Origin: Bacilli bacterium
GTDB lineage: Bacteria > Bacillota_I > Bacilli_A > RFN20 > CAG-826
Assembly: GCA_900767605.1 (NCBI GenBank)
Contig: CAAFZT010000030.1
Span: forward strand, 1-29,167
Reading direction: 5' to 3'
DNA: 29,167 nt
In this document: positions 6,188 through 14,420 of the stretch, piece after piece
How positions within the stretch are numbered: the stretch's first letter is position 1
Layout of the letters: each line of letters starts with the position of its first letter
Translations under genes and position numbers: made by a program
Notes under the pieces: generated by a model
What the model was told of the DNA's origin: nothing
Databases searched by the model: none
Seen by the model: the letters and a program-made list of their open reading frames with translations, nothing else

Positions 6188-8821
6188 ATGAAAAGCAAAA
6201 AAGCCGTTTGGGTCATGCTTCCCCTAAGCGCAGCAATGCTGCTCGCTTCTTGCGGAGAAACAAAACCCACCCCACCCAGCAGTGAAACGAATCCCTCCAC
6301 TTCTGAGGTGACTTCTTCCACTAGCGGAGACAAAGGATCCTCGACGCCAAGTTCTGAGTCCACCAGCCAAGAGAGTATTGATCACCGCAATGGCTTGGTC
6401 AAAGAACTTGCCGAAGGAGCATTGACCCGTTCCTTTGATGAAAGATTCGACCAATCCGTCGAAGATTTCACGGGAGAAAGTCTCTCTGGTACCAGTGATG
6501 TCACCATCCACAAAGGCATCCTCCGGGAGGTCGTCGATTCGAATCTTGAATCCTTCCAGAATTCTCCTAACACCGCCATCTTCAAAATGGCCAGTGGAGC
6601 CTTCGTCGGCGATCCGACGTTGCTCGGCCAAGGTTCCATCCACTTCAAGATGCGTGTTACTGAGGGCAAACTACCCCTCAAGAACATCATCCTTGGCATC
6701 CGTCCTAGCGACGATAATTCGGAGCACGTTTACCCCATCACCCTCTCTGAGGCCCTAAACGCCGATTCCGAAGCGAATCCGGAACTGACGGGTGAATTCC
6801 AGGACATCTCCGTCTCCATCGGCTCCTCCATTGAAGACGAAGCTACCGTCTTCCCGGGAACTGAACTCGCGGTCTTAAATAACGCCGTCGGTTTCCACCT
6901 TTATGTGAAAGCAGACGCGGAAGTCTCCGCCGTCATCGAAATCGAGGAAGTTTCCTTCCAGAAAGGCGATGCCGTCACCGTAATCGATGACTTCTCCCGC
7001 AGCGAAATCTCGGGTAACCCCAACGTCTATTGGGGACCGACCGACTGCGCCGACGCCGTCTTGATTCGTCGTGGATTGTCCTTAGCAAAAGGCCAAAAAT
7101 ACACGACCGCCGCTTTGTCAGAAGAGGCTGCGGGCAAAACGCACGTCGTCTTCTCCGCCTTGGGCGATCTTTCTGGCACCAAACTCACCGTCAAGTACGA
7201 TGATGCCGCGGAATCCGCCTCCACCAAAGCCTTTGCTGACCTTGGTATTGTCAATGCCGTTAACGGGGCTTACGCAAACCTTGCCATCGACTTGAGCAAG
7301 TTCTCCGTACCAGAAGGTGCTAAACCCAAGACCATCACCCTGGAAAATGCTGGGAAAGGCGAAGTCCAAATTTCCAACGTCTTCATGACTTCCTTCGAAG
7401 TCCCTGACCTCAACAAAGCCTATCCTTCCATCAACCCCGCCACCGCGGTTACCTTCGATAACTTCGAAAGGAACTTCGCTTCTTTGGGCGCGGATTACAC
7501 CGCCTCCAATAGCGATCCCCGTAACACAGAAGCCGGCATCTACCACTTCCTGAGCTATAACCACGGTGATAAGATTTCCACTAGCGATGGCGCTCTCCAT
7601 CTCCCCGGCACCGAGGAAGGAAATGACGCCGATTACGATAACGTCAACATCGGTTCCAGCCACGTCCTAAACGGAGCCAAATACATCGTCTTCTCCATCA
7701 AAGGGGAAGAGGGATTTGATCTCTCCGGATTCCGCTTCAAGATGAGCGATTCCGGGAAAGAAGTCAGCTTCAGCAGCGCTCTCGCCATGGAAGGGGTTAA
7801 GACCTATAACGACGAAGCCTACCAGACTCCATACCAGGATGAAAAAGGCTTTAAGTGGTACATCATCGACCTTGTCCTAAATGGCATTGCCGCGCGCGAC
7901 ACGATGCTCATGTACTATACCGGCGTCAAAAACATCGACATCGACTCCATCTTCTACGCGAACGATTTCTTCGCCTATCAGGAGAAGAACGAAGACAAGT
8001 CCAATGCCGAAGTGGATTTAGGCGCTTACTCCTATGTTGGAGGCCTCGCCGCCGACGGTGCTGACTACTTCACCGCCACCTTAAAAGGCGATGGAGTGGC
8101 CACCCTTGAAACCTTCCGTCCCAAATTCAATGGCCAAGCCTTATGGATGAAAGACGATGCCGTCAACGTCTATGACGCCAGCGGACGCAAAGTCGACAAG
8201 ACCGAAGTCATCCCCGAAGCGGAAACCACCTATTATTTCGACATTAGGACCGGCTTCCCACAGGAAGGCGATGGCTGGTGCCACCTTGAAGTTGGGAAAT
8301 ACGATAAGACCGAGAAAGATTACGGCAAAATGACCGTGGTCGCTCTAGGAACTGCCAACAAAGGCGTGAAAGTCGACGCTAACGGAGCCAAGGAAGTCAC
8401 TTGGGCCGATGAAAGCGATGCCACCGCTTACCAATACGTCTCCGGTTGGGATGCGACTATCGACGCCAAAAAAATGGTTCTCCACGTCACCGGAAACGGG
8501 ACCAACAACCTCTCCCTCTTCCGCATCCAGCAGATGAGAGCAGGGGCGGAAGTCAAAGTCGTCTGGGCCAACGCCGGAACGATGCTAAAGAATCTCGATG
8601 GATCGGCCTTCGATCCGAACACCATGATCGGCGAAGAAGGGGTTGACCTTGTCATCGACCTAGTGGCTGCTGGAATCGAAGTTAAGGCTGGCGACAACCT
8701 CCACTTCCACATCAACCGCATTGCCGTGGGCAGTTTGAACTTCGGCGCAGCAAAAGCTATCGCTGAGGTCACTTCTCCCTCGACGGCAATTAGCCAATAC
8801 GTCCAAACCTGGGCGAAGTAA
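6188..8821 (+). CDS. Large modular surface lipoprotein of unknown family, putative glycan-binding
   Basis: The 877-residue protein begins with a lipoprotein signal (lipobox LASC near residue 28) and a long Ser/Thr/Pro linker to about residue 65. The start at 6188 follows AGAAAGGA by 7 nt and gives a proper signal peptide. I recognise no catalytic domain. The body looks like successive beta-sandwich modules: about 80-260, 265-403, 423-595 and 738-877. The first three open with a similar FDxF-type motif (FDERF, IDDFSR, FDNFER) and close with a strand like IEIEEVSF, VQISNVFM or IDIDSIFY, a layout seen in jelly-roll carbohydrate-binding modules. It lies 37 bp after the hydrolase and upstream of the transporter, so a role in capturing polysaccharide at the surface is a reasonable inference. 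Family membership is unknown. Confidence 0.7.
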   Translation: MKSKKAVWVMLPLSAAMLLASCGETKPTPPSSETNPSTSEVTSSTSGDKGSSTPSSESTSQESIDHRNGLVKELAEGALTRSFDERFDQSVEDFTGESLSGTSDVTIHKGILREVVDSNLESFQNSPNTAIFKMASGAFVGDPTLLGQGSIHFKMRVTEGKLPLKNIILGIRPSDDNSEHVYPITLSEALNADSEANPELTGEFQDISVSIGSSIEDEATVFPGTELAVLNNAVGFHLYVKADAEVSAVIEIEEVSFQKGDAVTVIDDFSRSEISGNPNVYWGPTDCADAVLIRRGLSLAKGQKYTTAALSEEAAGKTHVVFSALGDLSGTKLTVKYDDAAESASTKAFADLGIVNAVNGAYANLAIDLSKFSVPEGAKPKTITLENAGKGEVQISNVFMTSFEVPDLNKAYPSINPATAVTFDNFERNFASLGADYTASNSDPRNTEAGIYHFLSYNHGDKISTSDGALHLPGTEEGNDADYDNVNIGSSHVLNGAKYIVFSIKGEEGFDLSGFRFKMSDSGKEVSFSSALAMEGVKTYNDEAYQTPYQDEKGFKWYIIDLVLNGIAARDTMLMYYTGVKNIDIDSIFYANDFFAYQEKNEDKSNAEVDLGAYSYVGGLAADGADYFTATLKGDGVATLETFRPKFNGQALWMKDDAVNVYDASGRKVDKTEVIPEAETTYYFDIRTGFPQEGDGWCHLEVGKYDKTEKDYGKMTVVALGTANKGVKVDANGAKEVTWADESDATAYQYVSGWDATIDAKKMVLHVTGNGTNNLSLFRIQQMRAGAEVKVVWANAGTMLKNLDGSAFDPNTMIGEEGVDLVIDLVAAGIEVKAGDNLHFHINRIAVGSLNFGAAKAIAEVTSPSTAISQYVQTWAK

Positions 8822-8835
8822 AATCATCTAAATAA

Positions 8836-8864
8836 GGGAGGGGAGGCAACCGTTCTCCCCTCCC
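8836..8864 (+). promoter_or_regulatory. Strong intercistronic stem-loop before the sugar-binding protein gene
   Basis: GGGAGGGGAG (8836-8845) pairs perfectly with CTCCCCTCCC (8855-8864), a 10-bp GC-rich stem with a 9-nt loop. Five T residues begin 7 nt later (8872-8876), so termination is probably partial at best. The 3' arm (CCTCC, 8859-8863) is also complementary to the GGAGG ribosome site at 8877-8881. It could set relative expression of surface proteins and transporter, or protect mRNA ends. Confidence 0.55.
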
Positions 8865-8888
8865 AGTCTGCTTTTTGGAGGAACCCTT

Positions 8889-10295
8889 ATGAAAAAGACA
8901 ACGCATTTAGTTTTATTATCCTTTGGACTTCTCACCCTGGCTTCTTGTGGAAAATCAAGCGGTAATAAAATTGAACTGACGATCGGCTTCTGGCCCGAAG
9001 CGGCCTCGACGAAAGACGTCGCCATGTACAACAAATGGAAAGAACGCTTCGAAGAAGAAAATCCGGAATATTCCATCAAGGGGATGCCCTATACCTATTC
9101 CACCGAAACCGTCGGAAGCAAATTCACGACGGGTTCCTTGCCTGACGTTTGGCAGACCTGGTTCACCGAGCCGGAGAAATTAAAAGACCGTAACATCATC
9201 CGCCCCATCACTAATCAGCTGAAAGAGTTTGGATGGGATGAAAAGATGGATGAGGAGATGAAAAAGACCCTTACCTTTGATGACAACATCTATGGGATCC
9301 CTCGCGATGGCTATGGATTAGGGTTGCTCCTCAACAAGAAAATCCTCGGAGAAAACGGATTGCTTCCGGAAAAAAGTTCTGGAGTCTATTCCCTTTATCG
9401 CGATGACGGAACTCCTGCCTACCCCACCACTTGGCAACAGGTCTACGAAATGTCCAATACCATCGTCAACGACAACGGCGACGTCGCCAAGGGTTTCATG
9501 ATGTATTCCGCCAACAAAAACGGGGGATGGGTTTTCTCTAACATCGCTTGGAACTTCGGTGCGAGTCTAGAAATAGAAGAAGGCGGCAAAATCAAAGCCA
9601 ACCTCGTTTCCAAAGAATCCGTCGAGGCCTTGGAATGGATCAAATCCATGGCTGTTGATGGCTTGCTCCAAGAAAAGATTTCCTGCGTCTACAACGATTG
9701 GTATAGCAACATCAAAGAGAAAGTCGCGATGGCTGTGGTCGGAAGCGATGTATTGCAGCAAGCCGCATTGCAGGGTTCCTGCGATATGAATGACCTTGCT
9801 TTTGTACCAATGCCTACAGGAGACGGGACGCACCATTATTCCCTTTATGGGGGCACTCCTTTCGTCTTCACCAAAGGCGTCAGCGACAAAAAGGTAGAGG
9901 GCATCCTCAAGTTCTTTGACTACATCGGACGTTCCCCTTCCGTCTCGGAAAACAACATGAAGGCCAAGAAAGAGGGTTATGAAGTCGCCAAGGAAAAGGG
10001 CCAGCCCATCCTTCCAACCATCATGCCTTGGAAAAACGAAGACCACGTCAAAGCCGCCAAGGAACTAGAGAACCAATACATCAACGTCGACATGACCGAT
10101 TATTCGCCTTTCTTTGATTCCGTCCAATCCAACAAGCGCACGGAAGAGCCCTATAACGCTCAAGAAATGTATCACGCTCTCGACACCGCTTTGCAAAGCG
10201 TTTTCTCCTACAAAGAGACCGCCAATTGCAAATCGCTTCTAGAAACCGCCTCCCAGACTCTTCAGAAAGAACTCGACAAAGGCGTCAATAAATAA
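8889..10295 (+). CDS. ABC transporter extracellular sugar-binding lipoprotein
   Basis: The 468-residue protein has a lipoprotein signal with lipobox LASC (near residue 20). It has the usual features of family 1 extracellular solute-binding proteins: an early LTIGFWPEA strand, WKERFEEENPEY, a central GIPRDGYGLGLLLNKKI segment, and a C-terminal helical region. It should bind oligosaccharides at the membrane surface and hand them to the two permeases encoded next. A good ribosome site, GGAGG, lies about 7 nt before the ATG. A strong hairpin separates it from the preceding lipoprotein gene. The ligand cannot be derived from sequence; the phosphorylases downstream suggest alpha-linked gluco-oligosaccharides. 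Confidence 0.93.
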   Translation: MKKTTHLVLLSFGLLTLASCGKSSGNKIELTIGFWPEAASTKDVAMYNKWKERFEEENPEYSIKGMPYTYSTETVGSKFTTGSLPDVWQTWFTEPEKLKDRNIIRPITNQLKEFGWDEKMDEEMKKTLTFDDNIYGIPRDGYGLGLLLNKKILGENGLLPEKSSGVYSLYRDDGTPAYPTTWQQVYEMSNTIVNDNGDVAKGFMMYSANKNGGWVFSNIAWNFGASLEIEEGGKIKANLVSKESVEALEWIKSMAVDGLLQEKISCVYNDWYSNIKEKVAMAVVGSDVLQQAALQGSCDMNDLAFVPMPTGDGTHHYSLYGGTPFVFTKGVSDKKVEGILKFFDYIGRSPSVSENNMKAKKEGYEVAKEKGQPILPTIMPWKNEDHVKAAKELENQYINVDMTDYSPFFDSVQSNKRTEEPYNAQEMYHALDTALQSVFSYKETANCKSLLETASQTLQKELDKGVNK

Positions 10296-10305
10296 ACAAA
10301 GCATT

Positions 10306-11223
10306 ATGCGTTTATCCAAGTCTGACAAAAGAAAAAAGAACTGGAAAAGCGTCCTGAAGAGGAATCTTTTGGGATGGGCTTTTATGATTGTCCCTTTATT
10401 GCTTTTTCTCTTCTTTGTTTGGTATCCAATGGGACGAAATTTCCTTTTGGCCTTTCAAGACGGATATGAGAATCCAAGCTTCGTCGGATTCCAAAATTTC
10501 GTGGACATCTTTGAGGATTCGCGTTTTCTCTCCGCTTTCCGAAACACCTTCCTTTACATCGGATGGTCTTTGCTTATTGGCTACCTCGTCCCGGTGATTC
10601 TTGGTTTCCTTTTGTCAGAAGTCATCCACGCGAAAGGCTTATTCCGCGTCGTGCTTTATTTGCCTTGCATGATTTCGGGCATGGCGGTCGTCTTTTTATT
10701 CAACTCCATGTACGGGGATGGATCACAGGATCTCTTCAATGTGATCATCACCCATTTGGGCCTAGAACCTCACCCCTGGAAGGGATCAACCAATTTGGTC
10801 ATTCCCTTAATCGTTCTGGCGATGACTTGGAAAGGGGCTGGCAGCACCGCGCTTATCTACCTCTCCTCCTTTCAATCGATCGACGATTCAATGTACGAAG
10901 CCGCGAGAATGGACGGAGCGACCGCAGGGCAGCGTTTCTTCCGCATCACAATTCCCGCATTAAAAGGGACGTTGCTAACCTTATTCGTTCTTCAGATCAT
11001 TTCGGTTTTCCAAGTCTTCTATGAACCTCTTGTCATCGGGCCTAACGGTGGCCCTCTGGACGCGTCGATGTCTTTGATGCTCCTTTCCTATCTCTATGCC
11101 TTCAACGATTTTGAATACGGCAAAAGCGCCGCAACCGCTTTGGTCCTCGGTCTTATCATCATCGTCTTTACCCTTGCTTATTACATGCTGGACCGTCTCC
11201 TAAAGAGAACGGAGGGCAAGTGA
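10306..11223 (+). CDS. Sugar ABC transporter permease, MsmF/UgpA type
   Basis: The 305-residue integral membrane protein has about six hydrophobic segments, starting near residue 25. The cytoplasmic EAA loop (YEAARMDGATAGQRFFRITI, about residue 197 onwards) docks on the ATPase subunit. It belongs to the MalF/UgpA half of carbohydrate importers. It starts 10 bp after the binding-protein gene with no obvious Shine-Dalgarno, so it is probably translated by coupling. Its stop codon overlaps the start of the next permease in an ATGA arrangement, implying balanced production of the two halves. Confidence 0.94.
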   Translation: MRLSKSDKRKKNWKSVLKRNLLGWAFMIVPLLLFLFFVWYPMGRNFLLAFQDGYENPSFVGFQNFVDIFEDSRFLSAFRNTFLYIGWSLLIGYLVPVILGFLLSEVIHAKGLFRVVLYLPCMISGMAVVFLFNSMYGDGSQDLFNVIITHLGLEPHPWKGSTNLVIPLIVLAMTWKGAGSTALIYLSSFQSIDDSMYEAARMDGATAGQRFFRITIPALKGTLLTLFVLQIISVFQVFYEPLVIGPNGGPLDASMSLMLLSYLYAFNDFEYGKSAATALVLGLIIIVFTLAYYMLDRLLKRTEGK

Positions 11224-12149
11224 TGAAAATCAAAACGAAAAAATACGTCTTCCCCCGGCTAAAGGACAAACGGGGAGGATTCCTCAATTTTGCTGATTAC
11301 CGTAACCCCATCCATAAAGTCGGATACGGGTTCATCGTTTTCCTTTTGTTGTTCTTCTCCTTCGTTGCTCTTTTCCCCATCATCTACCTCTTGGCTTCTT
11401 CCTTGAAAGGAGATGGGGAAATCAACTCGGCCTTCTACACCTTTTGGCCTAGAACCTGGGATTGGGGAAGATTCGGGCGCATCTGGAGCACCATCGATTT
11501 GCCCCGTTATTACCTCAACACCTTCGTCTACGTCATCGGAGCCGTCGTCTGCGCCGTGGTCTTCAATTCTTTGCTAGCCTACGCGGTAGCCATCCTCAAG
11601 CCCTTTGGATACAAAGTCATCGATAAGGTGATTTTCCTAGGATACATGATCCCGGCAACCCTTAATATCCTCCCCCTTATCCGGGAAATTTCCGATTTTG
11701 GGCTTCTCGCTAACTCCGACTCTATTTTGACCTTTCTTCCCCTTTGGCTGAGCTTTGGGGCAAACGCCTATTACTACATGCTCTTTAAGGATTATTTCCA
11801 AAGGTTACCAAAATCCCTGATCGAAGCGGGATCGATGGACGGGGCAGACCATTTTCAGATTTTCCGTCGCATCGTGCTGCCATTAAGCAAACCAATCATG
11901 GGGATTGTGGCGATCTTCGCGATGACAGCCTCCTATAGCGACTTCCTCTTGCCTTACCTCGTCTTGCAGAACGAAAAATACAAGACCCTAATGGTAGGCA
12001 TCTACAACATCGGATCCGCAGGAGACCTTCTCAAACCCGAGGAATTCCTCATGCTTCTCGTCTTCTCCATCATTCCCCAAGTCATCATCTTCCTCCTCTT
12101 CCAACGCCAGATCATGGGCGCTGGAGCCAACAAAGGAAGCAAGGAGTAA
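11220..12149 (+). CDS. Sugar ABC transporter permease, MsmG/UgpE type
   Basis: The 309-residue protein has about six membrane segments and the EAA motif EAGSMDGADHFQIFRRIVLP from about residue 202, typical of the MalG/UgpE family. The N terminus carries a basic cytoplasmic extension before the first membrane segment (about residue 38). Two successive ATG codons (11220 and 11223) follow a GGAGGG ribosome site; the first overlaps the upstream stop codon. With the preceding permease it forms the membrane channel of the importer. The ATPase partner is most simply the ABC half of the fusion protein encoded at 16516-18315. Confidence 0.94.
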   Translation: MMKIKTKKYVFPRLKDKRGGFLNFADYRNPIHKVGYGFIVFLLLFFSFVALFPIIYLLASSLKGDGEINSAFYTFWPRTWDWGRFGRIWSTIDLPRYYLNTFVYVIGAVVCAVVFNSLLAYAVAILKPFGYKVIDKVIFLGYMIPATLNILPLIREISDFGLLANSDSILTFLPLWLSFGANAYYYMLFKDYFQRLPKSLIEAGSMDGADHFQIFRRIVLPLSKPIMGIVAIFAMTASYSDFLLPYLVLQNEKYKTLMVGIYNIGSAGDLLKPEEFLMLLVFSIIPQVIIFLLFQRQIMGAGANKGSKE

Positions 12150-12155
12150 ATTGTT

Positions 12156-14420
12156 ATGGGCAAAATCAAAACACGTTATCTGGAAGTAGAACCTTTTTCC
12201 ATTTCGGAAGTCGGCTTCCACAAGGAACGGAATCAAGTAAGTGAATCCATTTTCTCCTTGGGAAACGAATACTGCGGAATCCGTGGATTCTTCGAAGAAG
12301 GGGTTTCTCTGCCTTCTTTAATCGGTACGTACTATAACGGCATCATCGAATATTCCCTCGAAGAGACCCCCTCCGCCTACAAAGGCATCGTCAAAAGAAG
12401 CCACTTCACCATCAATTCCACGAACTTCCTGAAAGTGGCTCTCTTCATCGATGGTGAAAAACTCGATTTGGCTAAAGTCGATTTTTCTTCCTTTTATCGG
12501 AGCCTCGATTTTCAATCCGGTTTATTGACCCGTTCTTTCCTTTGGCATACCGCTTCTGGAGCCAACGTGAAGGTCTCCTTTGAAAGGATGCTTGGCATGA
12601 AGTCGCCAAAGCAGGCATTCCAAGGTATCTTTTTAGAAAGTGATAAGGACGTGAAGGTTTCTTTGTCCTTTTATTTAGATGGCACGATCCTCCATTGGGG
12701 GAACCATTGCTACTGGAATTCTGGAAAGAGAATCCAGAAAAAAGACACCTATGGGTTGCTTCTTTTTACCCCCACGACCCATCAAGCTCTCTTAAGCGAG
12801 ATGAAGATTCAATCTTTCTTCGAACCGACCAAGGTCGAGGAAGAAGAGAAGGAAATCAATGTCCATTACGAATTTGATTTGAAGCAAGGCGAACCCTGCT
12901 CCTTCACCCGTTATGTCGTAAATATCATCGATAAGCAAAGCGTAGACCACGCTTCCATCATGGAAAAGGAAGCCCAAAAGGAACTCGAAAACCTGCTTGG
13001 AAAAGGCAATGAAGGTCTCAAGAAAGAAAATCGAGAATTTTTTGCCGATGCAAGGGACAAAAGCGACATCGAAATCGATGGCGACCCCGATGACCAGCAA
13101 GGCATCCGTTTCTGCCTTTTTAATCTTCTTCAAGCCTATTCTGGCCTTGCCCCGGACAATAATATCGGTGCGAAAGGGCTAAGCGGAGAATCCTATTCCG
13201 GGCATGCCTTTTGGGATTCGGAGACCTACTGCCTCCCCTATTATCTTTTCTCCAACCAAAAAGCTGCGAAGGACCTGCTTTTATTCCGTTACAACACCCT
13301 CCCTCAGGCAAAAGCAAGGGCAAAAGACCTCGACTGCGAAGGGGCCGCTTATCCGATTGCCACCCGAAATGGGGAGGAAGCCTGCACCCTTTGGCAGCAC
13401 GCCTCCACCCAATTGCAGCCTACCACCGCGGTAGCTTATGCGATTTTCCATTACATGAATCTCTATGACGACAAGGAATTCATGGAAAACTATGGGCTTG
13501 AGATGCTTCTAGAGATCTGCAAATTCCTGCTCACCCGCGGCCAATGGAACCAAAACCGGACCCACTTCGGCTATTACGGCGTCATGGGGCCCGATGAATT
13601 CGAGGTCATGGTCAACCACAACACCTACACGAACCTGATGGCCAAGAAGACCTTCGAATACACCCTCCAAATTCTTTCTTCCCCGCGGTTTGATTCCTCC
13701 AAAGCAAGAAGGAAAGCTTCTTTTGGCGAAAAGGAAATCCAAGGTATCCAAGAAGCCGCAGAGAAAATGCTGATCCTTTTCGATCCCCAAACCCATTTGT
13801 TCGAGCAGCATCAAGGGTTCTACGATCTTCCCCACATCGATGTGGACAAAATCCCCGTGACCGATTTCCCTTTGTACTCCCATTGGTCCTACGATCGCAT
13901 CTACCGAAACGACATGATCAAGCAGCCGGACGTCTTGATGTTCCTTTTCCTCTACAATCAGGACTTTGATTTAGCGACCAAAAAAGCCAATTACGAATAT
14001 TACGAACCCCGTTGCATCCACGAATCCTCCTTGTCTCCCTCCGTCCATTCGATTTTGGCACAGGAACTAGGCAAAGAGGAGGAGGCGCTCTCCTTCTTCG
14101 GATTTGCCACTCGCTTAGACCTCGATGACTACAACCGCAACACCTGCGAGGGTCTCCACATGACCTCCATCGCCGCGGCTTGGATGAACATCGTTTATGG
14201 CTTCTTGGGGCTTCGAAGCGATAAAGAGGAGCTTTCTATCGCCCCTTCCCTGCCCGCCCGTTGGACCCATTATTCCGTCAAGTTGACCTACAAAGGAAGC
14301 TTGCTCCGTTTTGACGTATATCAAGACAAACTGCTCATCACCAATTCGGGTTCCCCCGTGCAAATTAAAATCTACGGGAAGAGTAAAAAAGTACCGTCCA
14401 CTTTGGAGATTCTCCGATGA
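12156..14420 (+). CDS. GH65 disaccharide phosphorylase (first copy)
   Basis: This 754-residue protein has the complete GH65 architecture: N-terminal beta-sandwich (to about 270), helical linker, (alpha/alpha)6 barrel and small C-terminal beta sheet. The general-acid glutamate is E481 in MGPDEF, followed by the variant motif EVMVNHNTYTNLM. The substrate and phosphate regions read KQPDVL and HESSLSPSVHS, differing from the KQADV and HGSSLS of the next gene. GH65 phosphorylases convert an alpha-glucoside plus phosphate to beta-glucose 1-phosphate plus the acceptor sugar, in the cytoplasm; no signal peptide is present. Linkage preference (maltose, kojibiose, nigerose, glucosyl-rhamnose and others) cannot be set by eye; the HESSLS form makes me lean to a non-maltose enzyme. 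AAGGAG lies 9 nt before the ATG. The stop overlaps the next start. Confidence 0.93.
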   Translation: MGKIKTRYLEVEPFSISEVGFHKERNQVSESIFSLGNEYCGIRGFFEEGVSLPSLIGTYYNGIIEYSLEETPSAYKGIVKRSHFTINSTNFLKVALFIDGEKLDLAKVDFSSFYRSLDFQSGLLTRSFLWHTASGANVKVSFERMLGMKSPKQAFQGIFLESDKDVKVSLSFYLDGTILHWGNHCYWNSGKRIQKKDTYGLLLFTPTTHQALLSEMKIQSFFEPTKVEEEEKEINVHYEFDLKQGEPCSFTRYVVNIIDKQSVDHASIMEKEAQKELENLLGKGNEGLKKENREFFADARDKSDIEIDGDPDDQQGIRFCLFNLLQAYSGLAPDNNIGAKGLSGESYSGHAFWDSETYCLPYYLFSNQKAAKDLLLFRYNTLPQAKARAKDLDCEGAAYPIATRNGEEACTLWQHASTQLQPTTAVAYAIFHYMNLYDDKEFMENYGLEMLLEICKFLLTRGQWNQNRTHFGYYGVMGPDEFEVMVNHNTYTNLMAKKTFEYTLQILSSPRFDSSKARRKASFGEKEIQGIQEAAEKMLILFDPQTHLFEQHQGFYDLPHIDVDKIPVTDFPLYSHWSYDRIYRNDMIKQPDVLMFLFLYNQDFDLATKKANYEYYEPRCIHESSLSPSVHSILAQELGKEEEALSFFGFATRLDLDDYNRNTCEGLHMTSIAAAWMNIVYGFLGLRSDKEELSIAPSLPARWTHYSVKLTYKGSLLRFDVYQDKLLITNSGSPVQIKIYGKSKKVPSTLEILR

